DNA of 64,000 bases from Sporopachydermia quercuum (lineage: Eukaryota > Ascomycota > Sporopachydermiomycetes > Sporopachydermiales > Sporopachydermiaceae): positions 1-64,000 of the forward strand of contig BCGN01000010.1 of assembly GCA_001599295.1 (NCBI GenBank). The letters run 5' to 3'. Each line of letters begins with the position of its first letter. Position 1 is the first letter of the stretch. The notes beneath the pieces were generated by a model. It saw only the letters and a program-made list of their open reading frames with translations, was not told where the DNA came from and searched no databases. This document shows, piece by piece, positions 1-10,700 of this stretch. A program made the position numbers and the translations under genes.

Positions 1-95
1 CCCAACTACCTCCCAACTACCTCCCAACTACCTCCCAACTACCTCCCAACTACCTCCCAACTACCTCCCAACTACCTCCCAACTACCTCCCAACT
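1..95. repeat. Telomeric tandem repeat, 11-bp unit
   Basis: Eight perfect copies of CCCAACTACCT (1-88) are followed by a partial ninth copy (89-95), after which the sequence becomes non-repetitive. The C-rich strand reads 5' to 3' into the chromosome at the very start of the contig, the orientation of a left telomere; the G strand is AGGTAGTTGGG. I did not find the unit again in the window. The unit differs from the human-type TTAGGG, from the roughly 10-bp Yarrowia repeat and from the 23-bp Candida albicans type. Telomere identity is inferred from position, strand bias and perfection. Confidence 0.85.
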
Positions 96-1248
96 GCAGG
101 TTTTATTTTTTGAGCATAAGATCTAGTTTCACTGTTGTCCATTTTCATAAACACATGCAAGTGAATTAGCAATAATTGGCGATTCATTATTCAAAGGATG
201 GTAAGATAATGAGCAAGTGTGCTGTAGTCTTCTGTTGCAGCAGGACAAGAGAGGAATGACCAAATGAATATGAATTCCCAATATTCATCATTTTTTTTCT
301 CGGTATTGAAAACCAACAAGTAGCCAAATTCAGCAAAGGTATATTCCTATAATTCAAATCCCCAATAATTATGTTTGACACTTCTGATAGATAGAAATAT
401 ATCCTAACCCTATCAGTTAATAACAGTACCTTTTATTTTTTTTTGTTCAGTCATTTTAACGTTTCGCTTCATTTGTTTTTTCAACCGCGTCCCATCTCAT
501 ATCAGTCACTCCATTAGAGAAAGAGTTATCCAAATTGTTACCTGATGACGCAACAGAAACGTAGAGAGCACTTAAAGCAAGAATATGAGCTACAGAAGAG
601 ACTATAAGAAATCATCCAGCATTTAGTTCAATAGTGGGTCATAGCTGATTGGAAATAAATAGAAAGCGGTTATTAAGAAGAGTTCGGCTACTAACTGATT
701 GAAAATTTTTTAAAAATTAGACTGCTCAGTCATCGATTCCTTACATATCTTTTAAAACATATCTTACAAGAGAGGGGAAGCATCGAGTAGAAGAGATATA
801 AAAAATGGGATTAGATCCATTCCATAACAGGATTCCAATTACCAAAGAATTGTTATGTTAGATATGCGAATGAATTACCTATTGCTGTTCAAAAGTACAG
901 CGTTGGTTTGGTATAGCGATTCCCAATGACATTGGTTTAATTTAACCACTATACTCCCTAAGAGATGATTGCCGGGAATAAAAGGATTCGAACTAATATC
1001 TCAACTTAAATTAAAGTGAATACCTAATCTGAATTCAATATCTCAGAGTCCACAATTGTAATCAAAGTGACAAAACATAATATCACAAACAACTGATTCA
1101 GTAATTCGCAAACACACCTTCTGACGACTTCTTCTTATTTATCAGCTAGGACTTCTATCAATACAAGTTCTCGGATGTCTAACCAGTCCAAATGTAGATA
1201 ATGCTATGTAATCTCGGCTTCACCGCTTGCGAGATTTCTTTGCCCCAC
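96..1248. other. Subtelomeric spacer, no gene seen
   Basis: About 1.15 kb of AT-rich sequence between the terminal repeat and the first gene. No convincing open frame, no tRNA, and no X- or Y'-like repeated element is visible; the longest open stretches are about 60 codons and look random. The short distance from terminus to first gene implies a compact subtelomere at this end. Confidence 0.6.
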
Positions 1249-4092
1249 CTAGTTCATTACTTTGAAGTACAAAGAGTCGATTTTGTTCCAGAAATCATCG
1301 TCCAGGTTGAAATCCCCCGTGAGTTGAATGTCGTCGGCCAAATCGACTTCAACAGCCTGTTCGCCGAACACATCGATCCCCGCTCCGGCGGGGCCAGCTT
1401 GCGGGACAGGCGTGGCACAACGGCAAGCCGACGAAGAGGATATGTGCCTGGTAGAAGTTGTGCCAGAACCTAACTCCAAATAGTTGCAAGGGTTTACTCT
1501 AACCGGGAAAAAGAGGGGCCGGATATGCCCGTTTGCTTCGGGTTCGGGTTCGATCTCGGCCTCTGATTCGGCTCGCCGTTCAGCTTCACCCTCCTGTTCC
1601 GGGTCTAGTTCCCCTTCTGTGTGTTCTGATCTTTTCCGCATTCTCCCTGTTCCCGCTTTTTCGGCCTCTCCATTCACGAAATTCGACAGGTTCATCCGCT
1701 TATCGGATCCAGGCCGCTTCCCTGGAGTTCCTCCTCCCATTGCCTCTCCGGACCCCGCTCCCTGCCCGATCGGAATCTCCTGGTTATACAAACTCGTCTC
1801 CAGTAGCTTGTCGAACAATATCCGGAAACTGTCAGCTTTTTTCGTCCGTTCCGAGAACACATATAGAAGCATGGAACAGTGTCGGATGTAATTGTGGAAA
1901 CGCCAGTGTCCCGCCCGCCGTACTGTTCCTGTTCCTGCCCCTCCTTCACTAGTTGTCCCACTAGCTGCCTCTAGATTCACTATACAATAGGCCAGTGTCA
2001 CCCCCACCAAGAATATCGTATGCAGGGAAAACATACTAAACCCAAATATGGCATCCTTGTACAAATCCAAATAGGCTCGGCATACTCCGCCCGCCGCATC
2101 GCAGGTCATCACCAGCAGCTCGCACTTTTCCCCGGCATCGGCAAACTGCCGGTTCATCAGCCGGGTAAGCAGAAGGAGCAACTTGGCTCGATGATAGCAC
2201 AAAAGCAGGTATTCGAACGGAACTGTGTATTTCATGCCCTTATTGAACACTGCGGGGTCGGGGAGCTGCAGCTTCCACAGTTCAAGGTCCCGGATGAGCC
2301 CCGCGTACTCCTTGGCAAAGCACTTTTTACCAATAGCCATGGCGGGACCGCCGGAGCCGCTACTGGCACCGGAGGAACTGCGGGGTACAGGGGAGTGGCA
2401 TTTGCGCTCCAAATTGGTGATGTTTCCTTCAATCTCCCGAATCCGGCACAATTGGACTAAATAGGAAGTCAACGTGACCCGGTCAGGAAGAGTTACTCGG
2501 TGTGATCCGAGTTCCGCCTGTTTCCGCTGCTGCGCCAGCTGCAAATCCCGTAATTCCCCAATTGGAATATCCTCCACACACTCAATACTGAGAGGATAAG
2601 GCACATCGATCTCGGAGTCGGAGATTAACGCGGGACGACCCAAAATCAGGCACAAAAGCTTCTCAAACGCATAGACAGACCAAAATAGCCGCTTCATCAG
2701 CTCATATTCCCGAGCCGTTTTTTCTACAGGGTACTTGAACCGATGTGCTCCGATCTGCACTAGCTTGCGAATGCCGATGCCCGAAAGCTCCCATACATTA
2801 AGTGCGAACGGATTAGCTGTATCATAGCAGTAAATGAGGCACAAGGAGAGGGACATTATGAGGCGGATTTGCTGGATTGAGTCAAGCGGGGCAGGGATGC
2901 GGGACAGGTGGTGGAGGACGCGGCGAAAGTACGTTTCCGGAGCGGGACAGTTGTTGGTTTTGGACAAACGGGCGAGCCGACATCCGGTTGCTAGGACGAG
3001 AAAGGCTAGGCATTTGTCGTACTCGGACCCCCCATGCGCATGCGAGATATTGTCCCTTTCCCTTCTGGATTTCCCGCGGGAGAACTCGGGAAAAAGCCGC
3101 TTCACAGTGCTCGGCTCAATAAACTGGTACCGCTGACATATGAAATTCAAATACAGTTTCACAAACAGCGGTTCCGACATCTGCGATGCGGTTTCGACCC
3201 ATTCGGCCCCGGAGTCCAGCTTCGGCTTTTCCGCCTGTATTTGCCGGGCCGAACTTGCTGAGTTTGCCGAGTTTACCGAAGCGTCGTGGTAATTGTTGCC
3301 GAGCATCAACTGTTTAATGGCGTTTACTTTGGAGATGATGGCCGTTGATCCAATGTAGGTGTTTTCCGGGATTTTCCGGTTCAGGAGAGTCCAGATCGAT
3401 TTGAGGAAGATTTCCGTCTGGGAAGGTGAGGCAGAAGTGGGGACGGGGTTGGGTATATGGAATCGGAGGGTAGCGTTTTCCTGTTTTATCACTTCGAGCT
3501 CGGCAGTGAGCTGGGCGATCCGGGCGTTGAGGACTTCGGGAGAGTTGGATACAGAAGTGGGAGTAGGAACCGAAGAAGAGATTTCGGCAGACAGAGTGAC
3601 AGGATCTTTAATGGAATTGTCATTTCTTTTAACACCAGGGCCAGGTCCCCCGCCAAACTGTTGAAACGTCTTGTTGCTCTCAGTTGCCCCGCTCAACGGA
3701 GATTCCTGCGGGGTATGCGAAGTCTGTGGGGAATCTCCTGACGGAACAGGTACTCCCCCAACTCCGGCCGCAGCTTCGGGAACTCCTGGAACACTATAAA
3801 ACATACAGGATGAGTACACACACTTGTTTTTTGACTTGCTGCAGGTTGCACACGGAGAGCGCCCGTCGCATTTCTTCTTCCGCTTCCGACACCGGTCGCA
3901 AGCAGCAACGACCCGCTTTCGTCTTTTACTGCCCGGTAGGGGTGTGCAGCTTGCGACCAGCTCATTTGCAAGTAGCGGGGTAGAAACATGCCAGGAGTAT
4001 TCTTGGTCCGTAATCATTGATGGGGCAGAGTTGCTGACCAGCGCAAATTTAAGATTGGCGGAGAAGTTCAGAAGAAGATCGGAATGTACCAT
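1249..4092 (-). CDS. Zn2Cys6 fungal transcription factor (candidate regulator of the subtelomeric cluster)
   Basis: The open frame reaches 4221 but that codon is TTG. In-frame ATGs are at 4092 (947 aa, used here) and 4017 (922 aa); the latter leaves a 39-residue lead before the zinc cluster. The binuclear cluster is a textbook CX2CX6CX5CX2CX6C (starting ACDRC, ending NKCVY), preceded by a basic KRRKR stretch. A Ser/Pro linker and a heptad-like segment (ARIAQLTAELEVIKQEN) follow, suited to dimerisation. The middle carries the fungal transcription-factor homology region. The C-terminus is Glu-rich and ends in an acidic, aromatic stretch (DDIQLTGDFNLDDDFW) that looks like an activation domain. 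It is the gene nearest the telomere and points the same way as the three catabolic genes behind it, so a pathway-specific regulator is likely. The true target is not known from sequence. GC content is higher than in most of the window. Confidence 0.9.
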   Translation of the reverse strand: MVHSDLLLNFSANLKFALVSNSAPSMITDQEYSWHVSTPLLANELVASCTPLPGSKRRKRVVAACDRCRKRKKKCDGRSPCATCSKSKNKCVYSSCMFYSVPGVPEAAAGVGGVPVPSGDSPQTSHTPQESPLSGATESNKTFQQFGGGPGPGVKRNDNSIKDPVTLSAEISSSVPTPTSVSNSPEVLNARIAQLTAELEVIKQENATLRFHIPNPVPTSASPSQTEIFLKSIWTLLNRKIPENTYIGSTAIISKVNAIKQLMLGNNYHDASVNSANSASSARQIQAEKPKLDSGAEWVETASQMSEPLFVKLYLNFICQRYQFIEPSTVKRLFPEFSRGKSRRERDNISHAHGGSEYDKCLAFLVLATGCRLARLSKTNNCPAPETYFRRVLHHLSRIPAPLDSIQQIRLIMSLSLCLIYCYDTANPFALNVWELSGIGIRKLVQIGAHRFKYPVEKTAREYELMKRLFWSVYAFEKLLCLILGRPALISDSEIDVPYPLSIECVEDIPIGELRDLQLAQQRKQAELGSHRVTLPDRVTLTSYLVQLCRIREIEGNITNLERKCHSPVPRSSSGASSGSGGPAMAIGKKCFAKEYAGLIRDLELWKLQLPDPAVFNKGMKYTVPFEYLLLCYHRAKLLLLLTRLMNRQFADAGEKCELLVMTCDAAGGVCRAYLDLYKDAIFGFSMFSLHTIFLVGVTLAYCIVNLEAASGTTSEGGAGTGTVRRAGHWRFHNYIRHCSMLLYVFSERTKKADSFRILFDKLLETSLYNQEIPIGQGAGSGEAMGGGTPGKRPGSDKRMNLSNFVNGEAEKAGTGRMRKRSEHTEGELDPEQEGEAERRAESEAEIEPEPEANGHIRPLFFPVRVNPCNYLELGSGTTSTRHISSSSACRCATPVPQAGPAGAGIDVFGEQAVEVDLADDIQLTGDFNLDDDFWNKIDSLYFKVMN

Positions 4093-4895
4093 CAGGTATT
4101 TGTGGAACTGTGGGGTGTAAGGAGGACAAATAGAAGAAGAGCGGTGCGGAAGTTCCGTTGTACAAGTATGATGAGCGGGAAGAGAATGAGGAAAAATTGA
4201 AAATATGTTTATGGAACACAAAAATATGGAAGATAGAGATAAGGTTAAGGTTAAGCTTAGAGTTTGAGATACTTCGCTTGTTGAATGATTTACACTTTTA
4301 AATTTTTAGACCGATCTTTTATTTAAGGTTTTCGGGCTAAAACTTTAATAATATCTGCAGCGACATGCCGTATGATTAAACTGTATTCTCATAATTGGTA
4401 GTCGGTCGTTTCTTCTCTCAATCACTTGATCGCTTGCTGATAGCTCTCCATTCTCGATTGTATTACCTCATTTATTACCTGTTTTGTTAATGATTCATCA
4501 CTACTTTGAGAATGTATACCTACCCGTTTGAAGAGTAGGAAATGCTGGTTTTGAAAAGCACACGAAGCGAGCAGGAGAAGCAAATGTCGCCTGGAGGATG
4601 CTGCAAATTATACACACCTCCATGCATACGCTGGTAGCAAAGCTGCCTTAGCGTATCACAATTAGAGAGTATTACTGCATAAAAGTGACTATGAGATAAG
4701 AGCCTACTGTAATATAGAACTACGAACAAAGAATATAAAATTGCTATATTAAATAGTCAGGAAAGTGACTTGTTTAACTGGATTTCAATAGACGGTTTAG
4801 TAGAATAAGCTGATCTGATGGGAAATAAGGTGACACTCATGCACATATTTACACACATCTGCAGCCTTAAGACAGTATCTAACACGGAGCAGAAC
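4093..4895. other. Intergenic spacer/promoter of the first Zn2Cys6 gene
   Basis: About 800 bp between two minus-strand genes. It holds the 3' flank of the flavoenzyme gene and the promoter of the regulator, including the TTAAGG-type repeat at 4241-4255 and a GTCGGT half-site at 4401-4406. No open frame here looks like a gene. Confidence 0.5.
4241..4255. promoter_or_regulatory. TTAAGG-type direct repeat upstream of Zn2Cys6 gene
   Basis: AAGGTTAAGGTTAAG lies about 150 bp upstream of the ATG at 4092. It is one of four such elements in the window, each upstream of one of the four subtelomeric minus-strand genes (others at 6478-6499, 12401-12415, 16685-16703). The role is inferred from recurrence only. 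Confidence 0.35.
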
Positions 4896-6191
4896 TCAAA
4901 GCTTGGAAACCGGCATCTTAGGTAGAAACTCGGCTGTCGCCAAATCAAAATGCTCCCGAGGCAATCGAGAACTTCCTTTGCCCTTGAACTCGGGATCTTT
5001 CTTCCATCTCCATACAGCTTCCAGCTCCTTATCGAGACCCCCGTAGAGCTTTTTATAGATATGGGTCCCAATATTAGGCAGGAACTTGAAAGCATGCGAA
5101 GTGTCCCCAGTGCAAGCGTATACTCCGCTGTAACCGGCAAACGGGACCTTGTCAATCAGGAAGAAGGAATCACAAGAATCGGCAGCCCAGCAGGTTTTGC
5201 TGTCAATTAACGGATGTTTCGACAGCTCGGGGACCATCATATCTAGCACAAAACGGATGTCGGCTTCCGCCTGCATGGGAATTGTATCATGAGGAGATTC
5301 CGTTTGGTAACGAGCCACAGTAATTTCCCTTCCCGGGACGAATTTATCTTCGGTTATGGCGTATCCGTCTTTCGTAGTAGCGACAATTTTGATTCGTTTT
5401 GTTTTTGCCTCCGGCGGGAAGAAATAGCCGAATTGGGCCGAGAAAAAAATGGGCATGTCTTTGTACTTTTCAAATTCGGCATCCGAAAGCTGAATATGCG
5501 ACACAAATGAACACCAGGTCCGAGTTTGGTTGTCCAACGGAAGAAGCCGGTTTGTAGCCGCCCCGCAGGAGACTAAAATCTTCTCCGCTGTGTATTTTTT
5601 ACCGGATTTAACCTCTACGGAATGGTCCCCGAGCCCAACAGCCTGACCGTCGTTTCCGAAGGCAAACTTTACCCCGAACAGCTTGGCTTGCTCGTAAGCC
5701 TTCCGCAGTGCATTGGCGGCCAGACCGACTCCGTTGTCCCGGTTGTAGATGCTACGGAACTTCGCGGGCAATTTATTTTCGCGGAAATGCGAGAATCGGG
5801 ATTTCACGACCTCTGAGTCGGTGATAATCTCCAGTTGTTGTTTGATATTGAGCTGTTTAAGGTTTTTCAGCGAATTGACTTCGTAGATGGCCCGAGTGGA
5901 CTCGGAATCGAACGGCGACAGAGTCAGTCTCCCCGAACGGACAAAGCAATCTCGGTACAAGGGGTCGTTTTCCCACATTTGGAAGGCCTCGTAGGCCAAT
6001 TTGCAGGTAATCAGATCGCTGTATTCCACGCGGACTATCTTGTTGAGGTCGTTAGCGGCAGACCAGGGAGACGGAGGCTCGTAGGCGTCAATACATAGCA
6101 CGGAGTGGCCGAAACGACCCAATTCAATAGCAGTGGAGAGCCCGAACACACCCGCACCGACGACAATTACTTCATACTGAGTGGGCGCCAT
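4896..6191 (-). CDS. Peroxisomal FAD-dependent amine oxidase, amadoriase / sarcosine oxidase family
   Basis: 431 aa from the ATG at 6191; the frame extends to a GTG at 6248, but the ATG start puts the dinucleotide-binding motif near residue 10 as in the family. The N-terminal Rossmann motif is VVGAGVFG, followed by the ribose-binding acid (LCIDAYEP) and the family's PSPWSAANDLNKIVR segment. Near the end, a Cys at about residue 360 (VYACTGDTSHAFKFLP) sits where fungal fructosyl-amino-acid oxidases and sarcosine oxidases hold FAD covalently. The last three residues are SKL, a canonical peroxisomal PTS1 signal, which suits an H2O2-producing oxidase. Known substrates in the family include fructosyl amino acids, sarcosine, pipecolate and saccharopine; the sequence alone does not decide among them. 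It lies between the cluster's regulator and the 5-oxoprolinase-like gene. Confidence 0.9.
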   Translation of the reverse strand: MAPTQYEVIVVGAGVFGLSTAIELGRFGHSVLCIDAYEPPSPWSAANDLNKIVRVEYSDLITCKLAYEAFQMWENDPLYRDCFVRSGRLTLSPFDSESTRAIYEVNSLKNLKQLNIKQQLEIITDSEVVKSRFSHFRENKLPAKFRSIYNRDNGVGLAANALRKAYEQAKLFGVKFAFGNDGQAVGLGDHSVEVKSGKKYTAEKILVSCGAATNRLLPLDNQTRTWCSFVSHIQLSDAEFEKYKDMPIFFSAQFGYFFPPEAKTKRIKIVATTKDGYAITEDKFVPGREITVARYQTESPHDTIPMQAEADIRFVLDMMVPELSKHPLIDSKTCWAADSCDSFFLIDKVPFAGYSGVYACTGDTSHAFKFLPNIGTHIYKKLYGGLDKELEAVWRWKKDPEFKGKGSSRLPREHFDLATAEFLPKMPVSKL

Positions 6192-6429
6192 CTTGAAAGG
6201 AAATTGGTGTTCTAAAGTGTTAATGGAGGTGGAATTGGAAAATGGCACAGTTTAAGGAATAATATGGCTAATATGACTAATAAGAGCTCTGAATAGCGAG
6301 CATAAACGTGTGGTGCTAGGGAAAAGTTTTATATGAACAATTGTGCTGTGTGGATGTTGAAAACCAGTTGAACAACATGATGAGAGAACAGATTTGCAGG
6401 ATCAATTCGTAATTATGGGAAGTAAGCTT

Positions 6430-6442
6430 GTCGGAAGCTCCG
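6430..6442. promoter_or_regulatory. CGG-N5-CCG inverted repeat (Zn2Cys6-type site)
   Basis: CGG at 6432-6434 and CCG at 6440-6442 with a 5-bp spacer (AAGCT), starting in the half-site GTCGGA (6430-6435). It is about 240 bp upstream of the flavoenzyme ATG. Inverted CGG triplets with fixed spacing are the classic target of Gal4-type dimers. The same 5-bp spacing recurs upstream of the oxoprolinase-like and permease genes. Confidence 0.45.
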
Positions 6443-6477
6443 ATGCTGGTTTCAGTTCCGAGGGAAGAGATCATATC

Positions 6478-6499
6478 TAAGTTAAGGTTAAAGGTTAGG
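6478..6499. promoter_or_regulatory. TTAAGG-type repeat upstream of flavoenzyme
   Basis: Starts TAAGTTAAGG and continues TTAAAGGTTAGG, giving three imperfect GGTTA-type units roughly 290 bp upstream of the ATG at 6191. It is the least regular of the four copies of this motif in the subtelomeric island. Confidence 0.3.
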
Positions 6500-7759
6500 T
6501 TGCTTATCTCTCATCGGTTACCAAAAAAGGGGCCCGCCCGCTTATCTTGAAACCTTCCCAGTACAGAAATGTGATAGCTTTTGAGTTCAGAGGTGAGAAT
6601 CAAGAATATGCATATACGTGCAGATTGCTCACATATATTATTGATTATGTAATATTGTATTCACAAGAGCTGACATGCAATTAGTTGAACAAGTTGAATA
6701 GACCCGTACAGAGCAATAGTATCAACATACACAACCACGATTTACATGCTAGCAATGTCGCAGATATAAATAACTACGTCCGGCGTGATAGGGTACTATA
6801 TCGCACTTGAACTAGAGAATGTTATATAACGAAGTCTCTAAAACTACAGTTTTAAGTAATCATATCATTGTAAGCGGCGTATACGAGATCAGTAATATAT
6901 TGATCATTCGTGATTTTGTACTTTGACTGCTGTTCGTTCTGGAAACCATGGTCTTGATTACCTCACTCTTGAGGAACGCGATTCAGCGCAAGACTATTGC
7001 ATTATGTTTAGATCTTTGTGGTCCGTCTCGTCTTCTGGAAATACGGGGAGTGTACAAAAACATGGGCGATCCACAAGAGTATTCTTCCTGTCTGTGACAC
7101 ATTGCAAGTATCACTCAGAATATATATACAAGTTCTAATGCATATGGTACATCGTATGTGGTTGTAAGATGATTTGAAGTCCCAAAATGTAGGCCGTGAG
7201 ACCATTATTATGTCATTGGGCCACTAGTTATAACCCTTCCTTCGTAGATTATGGGTGCAAAGTGAGATGAGATGAGCTGAGTATGAAGTACATGTGGAAA
7301 CAGGAAGACTTTGGGAAAGAAAGAATGCGAAGCAATTGTATCAAAACATCATTATAAGGTTGCAAGAGTTAGTAATAAAGCGATTCAGATGTTTTATTAT
7401 CCAGTGCTATTGTCACTTGCTATTTCCTGGTCACTTACCAGGATTCTAGTCAATCGAATATGATAAATATGCAATATTCAAATCAAATAGCAATCGATAG
7501 GCACACTTCGCTGGTTTCTGCAGTTTGACGACACAGTATCCTGTGTTCTCATTGTTAAACCGTTGATCAATTGCCAAATTCATGGCCAAATGTTCAATTT
7601 CTCACCTATAACCTCTTGAATCGCCCTTGTCTACACTTCTACACTCTCCTTACGAAGGCAAACAAAACAAATAATTTTATTGTATCAACACTCAAATGAT
7701 AGCAACACCAGCTCGCGAACAAACACAGCATCAACACCAAAACCCCAATAAACACACCT

Positions 7760-10700
7760 CTACTGAGAAGTGTTGGCCAAAACTTCACGGGCGGCAAATG
7801 AACCACCCGCCAAAGGCTGAACAGCATAACACGAGTAGTTGGAGATCGTGGCGATATTGAACTCATCGTAATCATCAAACATATTCTCCTCTCTTTCCTT
7901 TCGTGCCTTTTCATCCTCACCATATCCACCTCCACCAGGAGTGGCAATACAGATCATCTCGCCTTTTTTCACCATGAATTGAGCAAACCCAGGCAAATGG
8001 ATCCATCTCACTTTGCCATTCTTCACCCGGCCTAGCTTATTTTCACCCATAGCTCCAGGTCCACCCCCATAAAGACCGTACGGACAGTTGACTCTTCGCT
8101 GGGATCTCAGCGTGATACTCAGCTCTTCATCGAACTCATACAAACGCAAGAGACCATCGCCACCGTTCCATTTGCCCTTTCCCCCAGAATTGGTCCTTAA
8201 AGAGAACTCCCGTAATAACACAGGATACCGCTTTTCCAGAACTTCCGGATCGGTGATCTTGGTGTTAGTCATATGGCACTGCACACCGGACCATCCGTGA
8301 TGACCCCTGGAAGCACCAGAACCACCACCAATGGTCTCGACCATGGCAAAACCGGGTTTCATCTTCTTAGTGATAGGATCAATCCCACCTTTACCGAACG
8401 TGATGGTATTGTTGCTTCCTGTGGAGGCAGCACAGAGACCAAATGCTTTCAAAATAGTGTCATTGAGTCTTTGGGCTGTGATGGAGTTCGCTGCTGACAC
8501 AGCAGCGTGTTCGCTGGGGTTAAGAATGCTTCCTTCCGGGACAATCACCTTTACAGGCACCAGACAACCTTCATTCAGAGGAATGTCCTGCGCGAGCATC
8601 AACCTCAACGAGTATATCACACAGGCATGAGTGATAGCTATCGGGGCATTGCAAGGAGAAAAGGCTTCGTCAGAAGAACCCTCAAAATCAAAAATGGCCT
8701 CCCCAGTTTCTTCGTCGATTTGGATGGTCACTTGGATCACTGAGCCGTCATCAAGGATTTCCCGAGCTCTCAAGGGCAGCTTCCCGCGATGCTGCTTCGC
8801 AGTATGCTTCAAGAACTTCCGCACGGCAAGCTCGGCAGTACTCTTCATGTTAGACATATAAAACAGAACAGTAGCTGTGCCGTATTCTTGGAAAAGGTCC
8901 TTAACCAAGTTCACTCCTTTTTGATTGGCGGCGATTTGAGCCTTCAGATCAGACAGGTTATCGTTAAGATTTCTTGTGCCGGAACAGCCAGGATACTGTG
9001 CCGGATCCTCGACAAAGAACTTGTTGACCCCATCGTAGTCGAAAAGACCATTAGAAACAATCTTCCAGTGCTTGAATTGGGCCCCCTCCTGGTACAACTC
9101 CGTGGCGTCAGCAGCACAGGATCCGGGGGCAGAACCACCGATTTCAGCGTGATGGGCACGCGAGGCGGTGAAAAATCTCAAATACCCGTCAATGAATACA
9201 GGAGAAATCAACGTGATATCTGGCAAATGTGTGCCACCTGCTCTGGGATGATTAGAAGCCAGAATGTCTCCAGGATGTAAATCGTGTTCCCAGTGGGCCT
9301 TGGCATACTTAATACAGTGTGACATTGAACCCAAATGTACAGGGACATGAGGGGCATTAGCAGTGAGGTTCCCGTCCCCGTCGAACAGGGCGCACGAGAA
9401 ATCTAACCGCTCCTTGATATTAGCCGAAATGGCGATCTTCTGCAGGGTAATTCCCATAGCTTCTGCAATGGCCATGAATCTGTTCTGGAACACAGCCAAT
9501 AGAATAGGATCCACTACCAGAGAGATAGAAACAGCATCCGTATTCGACAAGCTGAGGATATCTAGGGAAGATTGAGAGGACTCTGTCACGTACAAGCTTT
9601 CCGGGTCAGACGACAGGGAAGAGGTTTCGCCGGCCTCCGAAGCAGAAGCGGATATGGGTGCCGAGGCGAGGGGAAGATCCTCGGAAGTGGTTTCGCAAGT
9701 AACAATTGCCATTCCTGCTACTGTTGCCGCAGCCTCCATCGCTGTCCCGTCCAACACAATATGCCTAGGCAGAACAATCGCCTGCCAACCAGGATTCACC
9801 ACAATAGTCTGGGTACTATCAAGCAATATCGCAGGACCATCCACCTTGTCTCCCACCGCCAATGCGTCTATCTTATACACATACGTCTCACATAGCTGAC
9901 CCTTCTCGCTGCCCTTCAAAGGAAACCATACCGGCTGCACTTTCATGTCTTTAATGCCTTTCCCGACGGTTCTAATACTTACCGTCTCTAAATCCTCATA
10001 AGGCGATCGTTCTGATAGCTTCCCAGTGTTTCCAGTGACCCGTACTCGGATATCATGCACCAGCACGTCACGCTTGGGGTCAATGAAGGAAAACTCCCGT
10101 AAATGAGTCTCGTTGAAAAGATCAATGAAATCCTTCTCAACATTGCGAAGGACCATCAGCTTGGTTTCCGAACCTCGGTAGCCCATATTGAAGTAATAAT
10201 CGGCATTGATTGTATTAAGATCAACCCCTTGCAGTACGAGCTGCTGCACCAGGTTTTCCTCTTTTACAGCGCATAACTTCAAAAGCTGGTCACGGGTGGC
10301 TTCCGAGTACACCTCGTCGCAAGGGCTCATTCCCTCCTTGACAATGTCAGCAAGGCCAATTCCGTAGGCGGAAAGAATAGAAGAGTACCGGTGGATGATC
10401 ACCCGGGACATGCCCAAGATGGTGGCCACGTCAACGCAGTTTTGGCCCCCAGCCCCACCAAAACTGGCTAGATTATGCTTGCACATGTTGTATCCTTTGG
10501 CCTCGGTGATGGCTCGGATAGGTTTGGCCATGGAGTAGTTCGCAACTTTCAGGTAGCCAAGGGCAACCTCATAGCTGGTCTTGTAGTTGCCAGGGTTGTC
10601 TTTGTTGATGCGGTCAGTGAGCTCTTGGAACTTTGTATCTACAATATCGTAGTCCAGAGGCTGATCTTCGTTTTTCCCAAATATAGAAGGGAAAAACTCG

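Larger units (their letters stand above)
6192..7759. other. Intergenic region, flavoenzyme promoter
   Basis: 1.57 kb without a credible gene. The half nearest the flavoenzyme contains the CGG-N5-CCG site (6432-6442) and a TTAAGG-type repeat (6478-6499). Short open stretches around 6923-7205 overlap on both strands and have no recognisable features. Confidence 0.5.

Noticed and set aside
968-1005. tRNA-like B box (AGTTCGAATCC on the minus strand)
   Set aside because: The flanking bases do not form a T stem or acceptor stem and no A box lies at the right distance.
2020-2460. Plus-strand open stretches of 130-146 codons inside the first Zn2Cys6 gene
   Set aside because: They are shadows of the GC-rich minus-strand coding sequence, with no motif of their own.
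7008-7205. Overlapping open stretches on both strands between the flavoenzyme and oxoprolinase-like genes
   Set aside because: Short, mutually overlapping and without motifs; treated as chance frames.
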